From: Buttiauxella sp. B2
Lineage (GTDB): Bacteria > Pseudomonadota > Gammaproteobacteria > Enterobacterales > Enterobacteriaceae
Assembly (NCBI RefSeq): GCF_006376615.1
Contig: NZ_VEXQ01000021.1
Coordinates: 1-64,000, forward strand
Direction of reading: 5' to 3'
Length of the DNA stretch: 64,000 nucleotides
The notes under the pieces were generated by a model. It was not told the DNA's origin and ran no database searches. It saw only the letters and a list, made by a program, of their open reading frames with translations. This document shows, piece by piece, positions 22,877 to 32,195 of the stretch; the stretch's first letter is position 1; the number at the start of each line of letters is the position of its first letter. The position numbers and the translations under genes are program-made.

Positions 22877-24028
22877 ATGATTAAGCGTTGGCTTGGGATC
22901 TGTGTAGTCACTGCAATACTGGCTGGCTGCTCGTCTGATGATGGCGACCAGCAGCAGGTAAATCAGCAACCGCAACCGGCTGTTTGTAATGGCCCGACGG
23001 TTGAAATCAGCGGCGCAGATCCGCGTTTTGAGCCGTTGAATCCTTCGGTTAATCAGGATTACGAGAATAACGGTAAGAGCTACAAAATCGTGCAAAACCC
23101 GGCTAATTTCAGCCAGGCAGGTCTTGCTTCAATTTATGATGCCGAACCGGGTAGTAACCTAACCGCATCTGGTGAAGCCTTTGACCCATCGGCTATAACC
23201 GCCGCGCACCCTACGCTGCCTATTCCAAGCTATGCGCGTGTCACAAACCTCGCGAATGGCCGTATGATTGTCGTGCGCATCAACGACCGTGGCCCTTATG
23301 GCAATGACCGTGTGATTTCATTGTCCCGAGCCGCAGCCGATCGCCTGAATACATCAAATAATACCAAAGTGCGTATTGACCCTATTCTGGTAGCGCAAGA
23401 CGGCACCATGTCAGGGCCTGGTACTGTATGTACGACTATTGCCAAGCAAACCTACGCCCTGCCCGCGCGTCCTGATTTAAACGGTGGAATGGGAAGTGCT
23501 TCTTCTGGAATGCCAGCAACAACGCCAGAAGGTGATGTGCGTGCTATCAGCAATTCAACACTGCAAAGTGAAGATACAACTGGCGCACCGGTCAGCAGCA
23601 GTGGTTTCTTAGGTGCTGCAACACCGCTGGCTTCAGGCGTGATTGAAACGGAGCAACCGCAGGTAGTGGCCGCTCCAGCTGCATCCGCAACGCCTGCTCA
23701 AACAACGGCTCCTGTGCAACAAACTGCACCGGTCACAGCACCTGGTTCAGTTCAAGGTAGCGTACACTCTGCTGCACCTGTTGCTAGCGCCGCAACCGGG
23801 CGATATGTGGTTCAGGTTGGTGCAGTAAGTGACCAGACCAGAGCAACACAATGGCAGCAGAAACTGAGCCAACAATTTGGCGTACCGGGTAAGGTTTCCA
23901 GCAATGGCACCATGTACCGGGTACAGCTAGGGCCATTTGGCAGCAAAGGTGAAGCCACTGCGCTGCAACAACGCTTGATGAGCGAAGCCCAGCAGCAATC
24001 TTTCATCACTAACGCACCCGCTATGTAA
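22877..24028 (+). CDS. rlpA: Septal-ring lytic transglycosylase lipoprotein RlpA
   Basis: An outer-membrane lipoprotein with a double-psi beta-barrel domain (around [16 protein letters not shown]) and a C-terminal SPOR domain (from about residue 305, [11 protein letters not shown]) that binds denuded septal glycan. The lipobox LAGC is at residues 16-19. The ATG at 22877 follows GAGG by 6 nt; a longer frame from 22865 lacks a ribosome site. The linker is rich in Ala, Pro and Thr. Lytic activity is shown in Pseudomonas but is uncertain in E. coli. Confidence 0.94.
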   Translation: MIKRWLGICVVTAILAGCSSDDGDQQQVNQQPQPAVCNGPTVEISGADPRFEPLNPSVNQDYENNGKSYKIVQNPANFSQAGLASIYDAEPGSNLTASGEAFDPSAITAAHPTLPIPSYARVTNLANGRMIVVRINDRGPYGNDRVISLSRAAADRLNTSNNTKVRIDPILVAQDGTMSGPGTVCTTIAKQTYALPARPDLNGGMGSASSGMPATTPEGDVRAISNSTLQSEDTTGAPVSSSGFLGAATPLASGVIETEQPQVVAAPAASATPAQTTAPVQQTAPVTAPGSVQGSVHSAAPVASAATGRYVVQVGAVSDQTRATQWQQKLSQQFGVPGKVSSNGTMYRVQLGPFGSKGEATALQQRLMSEAQQQSFITNAPAM

Positions 24029-24171
24029 GTGGTTGTGTCTGGCATCCGCAGTGCGTCAATTAATGTAAATACCATTAACAAATGATGCGCAAAGACGGAT
24101 GCCAGCAAAAATCGCTTTTGCTATAGTAAGGCACTTTTTTTATTCCCATCATGGATGTCGTTGTTCTAATC

Positions 24172-25383
24172 ATGAAAACAGCCCCTTCTTTTCGTTTTGT
24201 TAAACGCCTGGCGCTATCTACGGCCCTAACTCTTTCGGCGATCGCTGCCGCACACGCTGACGACCTGAACATTAAAACCATGATTCCAGGCGTGCCGCAG
24301 ATTGATGCAGAAGCGTACATTCTGATTGATTACAATTCCGGTAAAGTTCTGGCTGAATCCAACGCCGATACCCGCCGTGACCCTGCCAGCTTGACCAAAA
24401 TGATGACCAGCTACGTTATCGGTCAGGCAATGAAAGCAGGTAAATTTAACGAAAGCTCAATTGTGACTGTTGGACAGGACGCATGGGCAACCGGCAACCC
24501 AGTATTTAAAGGCTCATCGTTGATGTTCCTGAAACCGGGGATGCAAGTACCAGTATCTCAACTGATTCGTGGTATTAACCTGCAATCAGGTAATGATGCT
24601 TGCGTTGCAATGGCCGATTTCGTCGCCGGCAGCCAAGATTCGTTCGTCGGCCTGATGAACAGCTATGTTTCTGCTTTGGGTCTGAAAAACACTCACTTCC
24701 AGACTGTACACGGCCTGGATGCAGAAGGTCAGTACAGCTCGGCGCGTGATATGGCTCTGATTGGCCAGGCGCTGATTCGTGACGTTCCAAACGAATACTC
24801 TATCTACAAAGAGAAAGAGTTCACCTTTAATAATATTCGCCAGACAAACCGTAATGGCTTGCTGTGGGATACCAGCCTGCAAGTTGACGGTATTAAAACT
24901 GGCCATACCGATGCTGCTGGCTACAACCTGGTGGCATCAGCTACTGAAGGCCAGATGCGCCTGATTTCCGCAGTATTAGGTGGACGTACTTACAAAGGCC
25001 GCGAAACTGAAAGCAAAAAACTGCTGACCTGGGGCTTCCGTTTCTTTGAAACTGTTTCTCCACTGAAAGCCGGTAAAGAGTTTGCTTCAGAGCCGGCCTG
25101 GTTTGGCGATAATGACCGTGCATCTCTGGGTGTTGATAAAGACGTCTACCTGACTATCCCACGCGGCCGTATGAAAGACCTGAAAGCCAGTTATGTGCTT
25201 AACAGTACTGAACTGCACGCGCCACTGCAGAAAAACCAGGTTGTGGGCACTATCAATTTCCAACTGGATGGCAAAACAATCGAACAGCGTCCTTTGGTCG
25301 TCCTCCAGGAAATGCCAGAAGGTAACTTCTTCAGTCGTATCATTGATTACATCAAACTGATGTTCCATCATTGGTTTGGTTAA
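24172..25383 (+). CDS. dacA: D-alanyl-D-alanine carboxypeptidase DacA (PBP5)
   Basis: Trims the terminal D-Ala from peptidoglycan pentapeptides. The start at 24172 gives 403 aa as in E. coli and a normal signal peptide ending AHADD. Active-site motifs are SLTK (Ser73), SGN (139) and KTG (242). The C-terminal amphipathic membrane anchor ends in KLMFHHWFG. It has its own promoter region after rlpA and a terminator at 25437. Confidence 0.96.
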   Translation: MKTAPSFRFVKRLALSTALTLSAIAAAHADDLNIKTMIPGVPQIDAEAYILIDYNSGKVLAESNADTRRDPASLTKMMTSYVIGQAMKAGKFNESSIVTVGQDAWATGNPVFKGSSLMFLKPGMQVPVSQLIRGINLQSGNDACVAMADFVAGSQDSFVGLMNSYVSALGLKNTHFQTVHGLDAEGQYSSARDMALIGQALIRDVPNEYSIYKEKEFTFNNIRQTNRNGLLWDTSLQVDGIKTGHTDAAGYNLVASATEGQMRLISAVLGGRTYKGRETESKKLLTWGFRFFETVSPLKAGKEFASEPAWFGDNDRASLGVDKDVYLTIPRGRMKDLKASYVLNSTELHAPLQKNQVVGTINFQLDGKTIEQRPLVVLQEMPEGNFFSRIIDYIKLMFHHWFG

Positions 25384-25436
25384 TAATTGAACACTTGAAA
25401 GAGTGGAAGTCGTCCCCATATACTATGAATCAAAGC

Positions 25437-25471
25437 AACTCCCGCCCCTGCTGGCGGGAGTTATCATTTTT
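25437..25471 (+). terminator. Terminator after dacA
   Basis: AACTCCCGCC and GGCGGGAGTT pair perfectly over 10 bp around CCTGCT, followed by ATCATTTTTA. It lies 50 nt after the dacA stop and 24 nt before ybeD, so ybeD may depend on readthrough or its own promoter. Confidence 0.8.
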
Positions 25472-25494
25472 AATGCCGTAACGCTGGAGCTACC

Positions 25495-25758
25495 ATGAAA
25501 ACCAATCTGAGAGAATTGCTCGAATTCCCGACTTCCTTTACTTACAAAGTGATGGGTCTGGCGAAACCTGAGCTGGTTGATCTGGTCGTTGAGGTGGTGC
25601 AGCGCCACGCACCAGGTGACTACACCCCGCAGGTTAAACCAAGCAGCAAAGGTAACTACCATTCTGTGTCAGTTACCATTAATGCGACCCACATTGAACA
25701 AGTTGAAACGCTGTACGAAGAACTGGGTAAAATCGAAATCGTTCGTATGGTGCTGTGA
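25495..25758 (+). CDS. ybeD: YbeD family protein (DUF493)
   Basis: An 87-aa cytoplasmic protein with an ACT-like alpha/beta fold, matching E. coli YbeD in length and sequence ([25 protein letters not shown]). Its function is not established; a regulatory role toward the neighbouring lipoyl genes has been proposed from the constant linkage to lipB. The GC-rich CCCGG/CCGGG hairpin after its stop (around 25768-25790) may be a weak terminator. Confidence 0.94.
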   Translation: MKTNLRELLEFPTSFTYKVMGLAKPELVDLVVEVVQRHAPGDYTPQVKPSSKGNYHSVSVTINATHIEQVETLYEELGKIEIVRMVL

Positions 25759-25846
25759 TTTGTAAACTGCCCGGTCCCGTGGCCGGGTAGTGCTTTTCCT
25801 GCTGTGGTATACTCCCTCAACTTTCTAACCTGCCGGAGACGATGTT

Positions 25847-26488
25847 TTGTCTCAAGATACTATTCAAATCCGCCAACTCGGCCTGCGACCCTATGAACCT
25901 ATTTCGCAGGCGATGCATGACTTTACTAATACCCGTGATGAAACCACCGCCGATGAAATTTGGCTCGTAGAACATCAACGTGTATTTACCCAAGGCCAGG
26001 CAGGTAAAGCTGAACACGTATTAGTTCCTGGTGATATCCCGGTAATCCAAAGTGATCGTGGCGGCCAGGTGACTTACCACGGGCCAGGCCAGCAAGTTAT
26101 GTATGTGTTGCTCAACTTGAAACGTCGCAAGCTCGGGGTTCGGGAACTGGTCACCATCCTTGAACAAACTGTGGTTAACACACTTGCAGAGTTGGGTGTC
26201 GAAGCTTATCCACGTGCTGATGCGCCCGGTGTCTATGTCGATGGACGCAAAATATGCTCACTGGGTTTACGTATCCGGAAAGGTTGTTCATTCCATGGAT
26301 TAGCATTGAACGTTGACATGGACCTCAGTCCATTTTTGCGAATCAACCCTTGCGGCTATGCGGGTCTTGAAATGACACAGGTCAGTGCATTACGACCGGG
26401 CGTTTCACTTGAAGATGTTCAGCCATTGCTTATTAATAAATTCATTGAATTGCTGAATAACCCCCCTATTAAATACACCTCCATTTAA
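25847..26488 (+). CDS. lipB: Lipoyl(octanoyl) transferase LipB
   Basis: Transfers octanoate from acyl carrier protein to lipoyl domains of 2-oxoacid dehydrogenases. It has 213 aa as in E. coli and starts at TTG; the nearby ATG at 25842 is out of frame. Active-site features are [11 protein letters not shown] and the catalytic cysteine and lysine regions INPCGYAG and KICSLGLRI. The LysR gene ybeF found between lipB and lipA in E. coli is absent here. Confidence 0.95.
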   Translation: MSQDTIQIRQLGLRPYEPISQAMHDFTNTRDETTADEIWLVEHQRVFTQGQAGKAEHVLVPGDIPVIQSDRGGQVTYHGPGQQVMYVLLNLKRRKLGVRELVTILEQTVVNTLAELGVEAYPRADAPGVYVDGRKICSLGLRIRKGCSFHGLALNVDMDLSPFLRINPCGYAGLEMTQVSALRPGVSLEDVQPLLINKFIELLNNPPIKYTSI

Positions 26489-26506
26489 TACATTTATTAT
26501 TCCAGT

Positions 26507-26531
26507 GGCTGCATCTTATTCAGATGCAGCC
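26507..26531 (+). terminator. Hairpin after lipB
   Basis: GGCTGCATCT and AGATGCAGCC pair perfectly over 10 bp with a TATTC loop, 18 nt after the lipB stop. Only a weak T-rich tail follows. It probably ends lipB transcription. Confidence 0.6.
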
Positions 26532-26607
26532 ATTAATTCCTCATACCTCAATATCACTTTATGCTTTGTTTTATAAAATTTTAATAGATTAAGTAATAGG
26601 TTGTTTT

Positions 26608-26883
26608 TTATGCATTAACCAACAATGGTATCAACTCATTAGTTATCATATATTCAGGCTGAATATATTTATGGGTTCCCGTTTTTTGACCAACCAAGGA
26701 TAGATGTGTCATGGGAAAAGACAAAAAATGATTTTCCACTTTCAATATGCTACGAAATATCAACCTCTCGGGAGCCGCTACAAGGTCGGTTCGCCAATTG
26801 TTAACGTTGAAAAGCGCACATTCCAACAACTCATTTACAATTCTTTCCCCATTTACTGCTCTGTCAGGCTGATTTATCCCCTT
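26608..26883 (-). pseudogene. Unrecognised open stretch, possible gene remnant
   Basis: Most of the 491-bp lipB-lipA gap is AT-rich. Its minus strand keeps an open frame of about 90 codons ending ITNELIPLLVNA, without an ATG start or ribosome site. I recognise no family with confidence. It could be the C-terminal remnant of a regulator, since E. coli has a LysR gene in this interval, although that gene lies on the other strand. It may equally be chance. Confidence 0.2.
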
Positions 26884-26979
26884 CAGTGATGATATACTTC
26901 AGGCGTTGTTAAAAAATAGTTGATAAATAAAACATTCGATTAGCCTGACTTCGTTATCAGCAACTGGAATACGTACGAT

Positions 26980-27945
26980 ATGAGTAAACCCATTGTAATG
27001 GAACGCGGCGTCAAGTACCGCGACGCCGATAAAATGGCTCTGATCCCGGTTAAAAACGTGGTGACAGAGCGCCAGGAGCTGTTAAGAAAGCCAGAATGGA
27101 TGAAGATAAAACTTCCGTCTGACTCGACCCGAATTCAGGGTATCAAAGCGGCAATGCGTAAAAATGGTCTGCACTCTGTGTGTGAAGAAGCCTCCTGCCC
27201 TAACCTGGCAGAATGTTTCAACCACGGAACGGCAACCTTTATGATACTTGGTGCAATCTGTACACGTCGCTGCCCGTTCTGCGATGTTGCCCATGGACGT
27301 CCTGTTGCGCCAGATGCCAATGAGCCCGTTAAGCTTGCCCAAACTATCGCTGACATGGCATTGCGCTATGTGGTTATCACGTCTGTTGACCGTGACGATC
27401 TGCGCGATGGTGGTGCTCAGCACTTTGCCGATTGCATCAGTGCAATTCGTGAAAAAAACCCGAGCATCAAAATTGAGACTTTGGTACCAGACTTCCGTGG
27501 ACGTATGGATCGCGCACTGGAAATTCTTACCGCAACGCCTCCAGACGTGTTTAACCACAACCTGGAAAACGTACCGCGTGTTTACCGTAAAGTCCGCCCT
27601 GGCGCTGATTACAATTGGTCGCTGAAGCTGTTAGAGCGCTTTAAAGAAGCACATCCTGACATCCCGACTAAATCAGGGCTGATGGTAGGTTTAGGCGAAA
27701 CTAATGCCGAGATTGTGGAAGTCATGCGCGATCTACGCAGGCATGGCGTCACGATGTTGACGCTGGGCCAATATTTGCAGCCAAGCCGTCATCATTTGCC
27801 AGTACAGCGTTATGTTAGCCCTGACGAGTTTGATGAAATGAAAGCGGAAGCACTGGCGATGGGCTTTACCCATGCCGCTTGTGGCCCGTTTGTTCGTTCG
27901 TCATACCACGCTGACCTGCAAGCTAAAGGTATGGAAGTCAAATAA
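26980..27945 (+). CDS. lipA: Lipoyl synthase LipA
   Basis: A radical-SAM enzyme inserting two sulfurs into protein-bound octanoyl groups. The radical-SAM cluster motif is CTRRCPFC, and the auxiliary cluster cysteines sit in [12 protein letters not shown]. It has 321 aa, equal to E. coli. It works after LipB. A strong shared terminator follows, facing tatE. Confidence 0.97.
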   Translation: MSKPIVMERGVKYRDADKMALIPVKNVVTERQELLRKPEWMKIKLPSDSTRIQGIKAAMRKNGLHSVCEEASCPNLAECFNHGTATFMILGAICTRRCPFCDVAHGRPVAPDANEPVKLAQTIADMALRYVVITSVDRDDLRDGGAQHFADCISAIREKNPSIKIETLVPDFRGRMDRALEILTATPPDVFNHNLENVPRVYRKVRPGADYNWSLKLLERFKEAHPDIPTKSGLMVGLGETNAEIVEVMRDLRRHGVTMLTLGQYLQPSRHHLPVQRYVSPDEFDEMKAEALAMGFTHAACGPFVRSSYHADLQAKGMEVK

Positions 27946-27986
27946 CGATGTAACAAATCGTTACCTTTAATCTGCTATGAGCGCGC

Positions 27987-28017
27987 AAAAAACCGGTATA
28001 AAAATACCGGTTTTTTT
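27987..28017. terminator. Bidirectional terminator between lipA and tatE
   Basis: AAAAAACCGGTAT and ATACCGGTTTTTT pair perfectly over 13 bp with a 4-nt loop. A-tract and T-tract flank it on both sides, so it serves convergent lipA and tatE. Confidence 0.9.
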
Positions 28018-28044
28018 ATGTCTGGTCGAAAATTGAAGTCGGTA

Positions 28045-28248
28045 TTAGTCTTTGTGCGTAATACGGTCCGCTGCTTCATCCGTATTGTTGGCAGACTTCG
28101 CGCTAGTCTCATCATCATTCATAGCTTTCTTGAAGCCCTTGATTGCCGAACCGAGATCGCCACCGAGAGTGCGCAACTTCTTGGTCCCAAATAACAAAAC
28201 AATCAGCACACCGACTACCAATAACTTCGTAATACTAATCTCACCCAT
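28045..28248 (-). CDS. tatE: Twin-arginine translocase subunit TatE
   Basis: A TatA paralogue of 67 aa with one N-terminal membrane helix ([18 protein letters not shown]), the conserved hinge [14 protein letters not shown] and a charged amphipathic tail. It contributes to Tat pore assembly and partly replaces TatA. It is monocistronic and faces lipA, as in E. coli. Confidence 0.95.
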   Translation of the reverse strand: MGEISITKLLVVGVLIVLLFGTKKLRTLGGDLGSAIKGFKKAMNDDETSAKSANNTDEAADRITHKD

Positions 28249-28376
28249 AGCAACCTTCTTTAATCACACTGGCCGTGAATACGGCGAATAATACACTGAG
28301 ACAATTAACGGTCATTTTGTCGTGCGATACAATAGCAACCTGTAACAAGTTGAATCAAGATCTGGTCAAAAAACAA

Positions 28377-29165
28377 TCACAACAACTGCGGTAAAGCAAA
28401 ACGGCGATTTTTGAGCACTGGTAACATTGCCCGCACTTGGGTGAGATATTGGCTTTCCAGTTCAGCATATATCAAAGTCGGTTGCTGATTTGCTGCTGCA
28501 ATCACAACACCAAGTGGGTCCACGATTCGACTGTGACCGATATTCTTATTACCGCATTCACCGGAAGCCACAACGTAACATGTAGTATCTAGTGCCCGGG
28601 CCGCAAGCAACGTTGACCAGTGCATCTCTTTATTCGGGCCACGTAACCACGCGGCCGGCAATACTAAAACATCCGCACCCGCCAGCGCCAGACTCAACGC
28701 CATCTCTGGGAAACGTAAATCGTAGCAGGTCATTAGACCTACTTTAAAACCTGCAACCTCAATCAATGGTGGCAAACAATCTCCCGCATCGACCAGCCGT
28801 GATTCTTGTACATTAAACGCATCGTAGAGATGAATTTTCTGATAGCGAGCAATCACTTCACCGCCGCGAATAGCCAGTAAGGTATTTGCCGCCCGCCCCG
28901 GTGTGGTTTTGATATGCAAAGTTAGTATGGTTGTCAGTTGATCATTACTGCTTTGCCCGCAAAGTCGTTCGATAAACTCTTCGTTCATCGTCTGCGCAAA
29001 CTTCACCGACAAATCTGGGTCGTTATCATCACGAGCCAACACCGCCTCGGGCAACACAAGCAACTGCGCCCCTGCAGCTTGAGCTTGTGTCATATGGCTA
29101 AGACATGTTTGTACATTTTCCTGCCAGACCTTGCTCACCGCAAATTGACCTACTGCAACTTTCAT
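28377..29165 (-). CDS. ybeM: Deaminated glutathione amidase YbeM (Nit1-like)
   Basis: A nitrilase-superfamily amidase, 262 aa. The catalytic triad is Glu in LVLPEAVLA, Lys in RYQKIHLYD and Cys in [11 protein letters not shown]. Nit1/YbeM proteins repair deaminated glutathione. The gene is full length here, unlike the broken copy annotated in E. coli K-12. It is divergent from crcB. Confidence 0.92.
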   Translation of the reverse strand: MKVAVGQFAVSKVWQENVQTCLSHMTQAQAAGAQLLVLPEAVLARDDNDPDLSVKFAQTMNEEFIERLCGQSSNDQLTTILTLHIKTTPGRAANTLLAIRGGEVIARYQKIHLYDAFNVQESRLVDAGDCLPPLIEVAGFKVGLMTCYDLRFPEMALSLALAGADVLVLPAAWLRGPNKEMHWSTLLAARALDTTCYVVASGECGNKNIGHSRIVDPLGVVIAAANQQPTLIYAELESQYLTQVRAMLPVLKNRRFALPQLL

Positions 29166-29272
29166 TATTAACCCTCAAAAGGCTATGAATAATTTCAGTA
29201 TATCGGGTGTGAAACTTTCCGTGCTGACGTTACACTCAAACACTTTCGAATTATAGCGAACAGGAATCTATC

Positions 29273-29656
29273 GTGTTGCAGATGCTATTTGCCGTATTTA
29301 TTGGCGGTGGGACGGGGAGTGTTGTGCGCTGGTTGCTCAGTATGAAACTGAACCCACTCCATGGTGCCATTCCGATCGGAACGCTGACGGCAAACCTGGT
29401 TGGGGCTTTTATCATCGGGCTTGGGTTGGCACTTTTCACCAGAATGACTCATCTTGATCCCGTATGGAAGCTTTTGATTACTACCGGTTTTTGTGGCGGT
29501 TTAACCACGTTTTCAACCTTCTCGGCTGAAGTTGTGTTTTTACTTCAGGATGGGCGTTTAGCATGGGCTGGATTAAACATGCTGCTAAACCTTGCAGGCT
29601 CACTAACGATGACCGCTATCGCATTCTGGTTAGTTTCTTTGGCCTATGGCCAGTGA
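29273..29656 (+). CDS. crcB: Fluoride channel CrcB (Fluc)
   Basis: A small membrane protein with four helices that forms dual-topology dimers exporting fluoride. It has 127 aa and starts at GTG. Motifs include [18 protein letters not shown] and [13 protein letters not shown] with the pore-lining phenylalanines and the sodium-site GGLTT. No fluoride riboswitch was recognised upstream. Confidence 0.95.
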   Translation: MLQMLFAVFIGGGTGSVVRWLLSMKLNPLHGAIPIGTLTANLVGAFIIGLGLALFTRMTHLDPVWKLLITTGFCGGLTTFSTFSAEVVFLLQDGRLAWAGLNMLLNLAGSLTMTAIAFWLVSLAYGQ

Positions 29657-29726
29657 TTAGCAACGCGTTAAGGTTAGCTTAATTTTTGTCTGCCACTCTG
29701 GACAAAAATTAGCGTGAGGCAAAATG

Positions 29727-29813
29727 ATGAAAGAACGAGTTGCAGGTTGGACTGCGGTGCTGATGAGTACGCTGATTGTGATGTGCTTTGTGAAAGTTTA
29801 TCTATTCCCCTGA
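29727..29813 (+). CDS. Small membrane protein (28 aa), hypothetical
   Basis: A short frame behind GAGG (7 nt spacing) encodes MKERVAGWTAVLMSTLIVMC and eight more residues ending LFP. The charged N-terminus and a single hydrophobic segment of about 19 residues look like a single-pass small membrane protein. It is followed directly by the shared terminator at 29826, so the unit RBS-frame-terminator is complete. I do not recognise the family. An ATG 3 nt upstream is an alternative start. Confidence 0.55.
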   Translation: MKERVAGWTAVLMSTLIVMCFVKVYLFP

Positions 29814-29825
29814 ATTTAGAGCAAA

Positions 29826-29849
29826 AAAAACCCGCCTTAGCGGGTTTTT
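29826..29849. terminator. Bidirectional terminator before cspE
   Basis: AAAAACCCGC and GCGGGTTTTT pair perfectly over 10 bp with a CTTA loop and flanking A/T tracts. It ends cspE on the minus strand and the small gene on the plus strand. Confidence 0.88.
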
Positions 29850-29868
29850 ATATTCTACTGGTAATGCC

Positions 29869-30078
29869 TTAGATAGGCATTACGTTTGCAGCAGATGGGC
29901 CTTTGGCACCGTTAGTGATTTCAAACTCAACGCGCTGACCTTCAGCCAGGGTTTTGAAACCATTGCTCTGGATTGCAGAGAAGTGTACGAACACGTCTTT
30001 GCTACCATCTTCCGGAGTAATGAAGCCAAAGCCTTTTGACTCGTTAAACCACTTAACGTTACCTTTAATCTTAGACAT
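29869..30078 (-). CDS. cspE: Cold-shock-like protein CspE
   Basis: A 69-aa single-strand RNA/DNA-binding OB-fold protein; RNA motifs KGFGFI and VFVHF are intact. It nearly equals E. coli CspE, which acts as an RNA chaperone and transcription antiterminator. It sits between crcB and pagP as in E. coli. Confidence 0.96.
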   Translation of the reverse strand: MSKIKGNVKWFNESKGFGFITPEDGSKDVFVHFSAIQSNGFKTLAEGQRVEFEITNGAKGPSAANVMPI

Positions 30079-30280
30079 CTAAATTACCTTTACATGAAAA
30101 AACGACACAAATGCTGTGTCGAGCATCAGTACACCAATTGTGATGGATTTTGTCCAGCCCAGATTTGCTAAAAAGTGATAAAAACTGCAACCTCTTTTAA
30201 AATCTGTGCAGCAGCCCGTATTTTTGAACAGTGGATAGCAAACATCAGCGTTTTGTTTGTTTCCGGCCGGTTAGTACTTA

Positions 30281-30856
30281 TCAGAATTGGAAGCGAAACC
30301 AAGCAAAGTAAACGTTACCGTTGTTATAAGTCCCTGGAATATAGGTCATCTGGAACGTTGCCGGGCCATAACCGACAGACGCTAAAGGTAGAATCACAGG
30401 AATCGGAATATAGTTCCAGTTATCACGTGCAGTCGCACCTAGCGTATAACCCAGACCCAGACGGAAGTTATCGTCTGTTAGTGGTCGCCAAATTTTCTCC
30501 CAACCATAGCCACCAATCGGTTCCCATTTATTAAAGGAATCTTTAAACACCATCAGATATAAACCGTGCCAGTTACCGCTGTCATCCCATCGCGTTTGCC
30601 CAAACCCAATGCCCCACGGGCGTTCGTTATAACGGTCTGTTTTTTCTTTGTCGTAGGCAAAACGGGCATGCCAGGTTATTGCTGGTACGTACAAATCATA
30701 ATGTTGCGGTTCATTCCACGTTTCTGAAACGTTATCAGTCAACGTGTCCCAGGCATCACTTAATACACCATTTTGGCTTGCCATCGCAGCAGGCATTGCC
30801 ATAAGCGGTGAGACAATAATAATAAGAGAAATGATAATTTTTTTTGTTAGAGTCAC
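30281..30856 (-). CDS. pagP: Lipid A palmitoyltransferase PagP
   Basis: An outer-membrane 8-strand barrel that moves palmitate from phospholipid to lipid A, giving resistance to cationic peptides. Catalytic His lies in the [20 protein letters not shown] region, and the C-terminus FAWFRFQF ends in Phe as barrels do. I chose the GTG at 30856 (191 aa), which gives a clean signal peptide ([18 protein letters not shown]). A longer frame to 30910 spoils it. The N-terminal segment before the barrel differs from E. coli. I did not find a clear PhoP box. Confidence 0.9.
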   Translation of the reverse strand: MTLTKKIIISLIIIVSPLMAMPAAMASQNGVLSDAWDTLTDNVSETWNEPQHYDLYVPAITWHARFAYDKEKTDRYNERPWGIGFGQTRWDDSGNWHGLYLMVFKDSFNKWEPIGGYGWEKIWRPLTDDNFRLGLGYTLGATARDNWNYIPIPVILPLASVGYGPATFQMTYIPGTYNNGNVYFAWFRFQF

Positions 30857-31084
30857 ATTAATTTCCACACCAAAATCCAATATATAAGCTAGCAAATTAT
30901 ATATTAACAAAATCTCAATAAGCTTTTAGTAAATTCCTAAAACAGCTTCAACTTTGTCATTCGGACTAAAGAGAATGCTATTTTTGAATGTTTTCAGTAC
31001 GAAAATAATTACCATAACAATTTTCTGAGAATCAAAAATGTTTGTATAACACACTGTTATTTATAGTATTTTCAATAAATCGCA

Positions 31085-31660
31085 CATTACCTGGCTCACA
31101 TGCATTGACAGCAATGGTGCAGTAATCATGCCACCCATCATCGGAGCGACTATGCGGTGCATCATTTCTGAACCGGTGCTATCACCCCTCATAATCGACA
31201 ACAAGCGCGCCAAATTCGAAGCACTTCCCCCATTAATGCAATAAAGCCAACAACGACTGCTACGAACAAATTATGCCCCTGCAGATAGAGTACCCAGACT
31301 CCACCAATGAGTGAGAATAGCAAAACCCCCATTATTAATAATGCATTACTCAAGCGAGAAAATGTTACGTAGAGCAAGACGAAATTAATAACCAGCGTAA
31401 ATGGTAAGACTATTCTCAATTAGGTGCTCGCACGTTGCAAATATTCAAATTGCCCGGACCACGATAATGATACTCCATTTGGTAATTTTACCTATTGAGC
31501 AACGGCACGTTGCATATCCTCTACGGCAGATTTTAAATCCCGCCCGCGTAAATCAACATAAATACAATTCGATAAAAATGTCACGCCCCGCTTTGCCAAA
31601 CACGGTTACAACTTCAGGCACAGTTTTGATTCAGATGTCAGTTTGTTGCAGCAAAAGTGT
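31085..31660 (-). pseudogene. CusA/SilA-type heavy-metal RND efflux pump remnant
   Basis: The minus strand retains ordered pieces of a CusA-like inner-membrane pump, broken by stops and frame changes. They are LLLQQTD-stop-IKTVPEVVTVFGKAGR (about 31590-31650), YVDLRGRDL and GVSLSWSGQFEYLQR separated by a TAG (31410-31560), then a 76-codon open piece with PFTLVINFVLLYVTF and [13 protein letters not shown] (31189-31419), and finally [19 protein letters not shown] (31100-31190). Together they follow the order of the second half of CusA. The gene is dead. The pieces near 31660-31850 may be further debris; no cusB, cusC or cusF is intact. Confidence 0.8.
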
Positions 31661-32044
31661 CGGTGCCAGCAGCGCTATACGAAGATCCACTACGCTTGAT
31701 GCAAGAGTACTGCCGCTGGCAACCGTTGCCTTTCTTCACAACACGGTGGCTATGGAAATCTCAGCGGCTGTTTGTTGGGCCATTGGCATCGACATTTCAT
31801 GAGACATATCGGTCGAGGCGGCAGTATAAGAATCAGACTCTTTTATTTTAAAAGCTTTTTTAGCTGCTTTACACTCAGCCAGTTAATTAACAATTCCATA
31901 ATATTTATTTAATTTAATAGCCTTCAAATGATTATTAATAGAACGATAAAGTGTATAAATATATAACGCCTATCAATAAGTAAATGCCATAATTGCCATG
32001 CTGCCTGCAAAAGTGTCATGGCAGCGTGACGAAACTTACTAAAT

Positions 32045-32058
32045 TTGATGCTCATCAG
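32045..32058. promoter_or_regulatory. FNR-type site upstream of dcuC
   Basis: TTGAT-GCTC-ATCAG differs by one base from the FNR consensus TTGAT-N4-ATCAA. It lies 138 bp before the dcuC start. E. coli dcuC is induced anaerobically by FNR, so the site fits the gene. Spacing to a -10 element was not resolved. Confidence 0.6.
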
Positions 32059-32195
32059 GAATCTCTGCCAGCGATTCAGGCAGATTGGCACCGTTTTCGC
32101 TGACGACTGCAAAGCGTCTTATTATTTTTCAGGCATGGCGTTACGTTCAGGCTCGGTCAAAAGATGCCGACAGCCAAACGCAACAGGGGGCTTTA

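Noticed and set aside
24029-24171. Longer DacA start at 24151
   Set aside because: It would add seven residues ahead of the signal peptide and gives a length not seen in the family; the start at 24172 restores 403 aa.
29166-29272. Fluoride riboswitch before crcB
   Set aside because: The 107-bp gap shows neither the conserved GGCGAT-type pseudoknot core nor an expression platform hairpin.
30857-31080. PhoP box upstream of pagP
   Set aside because: TGTTTG and TGTTAT half-sites are seen near 31038-31060, but they are 10 nt apart rather than 5 and poorly matched.
31401-31851. Plus-strand frames of 133 and 64 codons as genes
   Set aside because: They are antisense to the decayed CusA-like gene, have no family resemblance and no ribosome sites.
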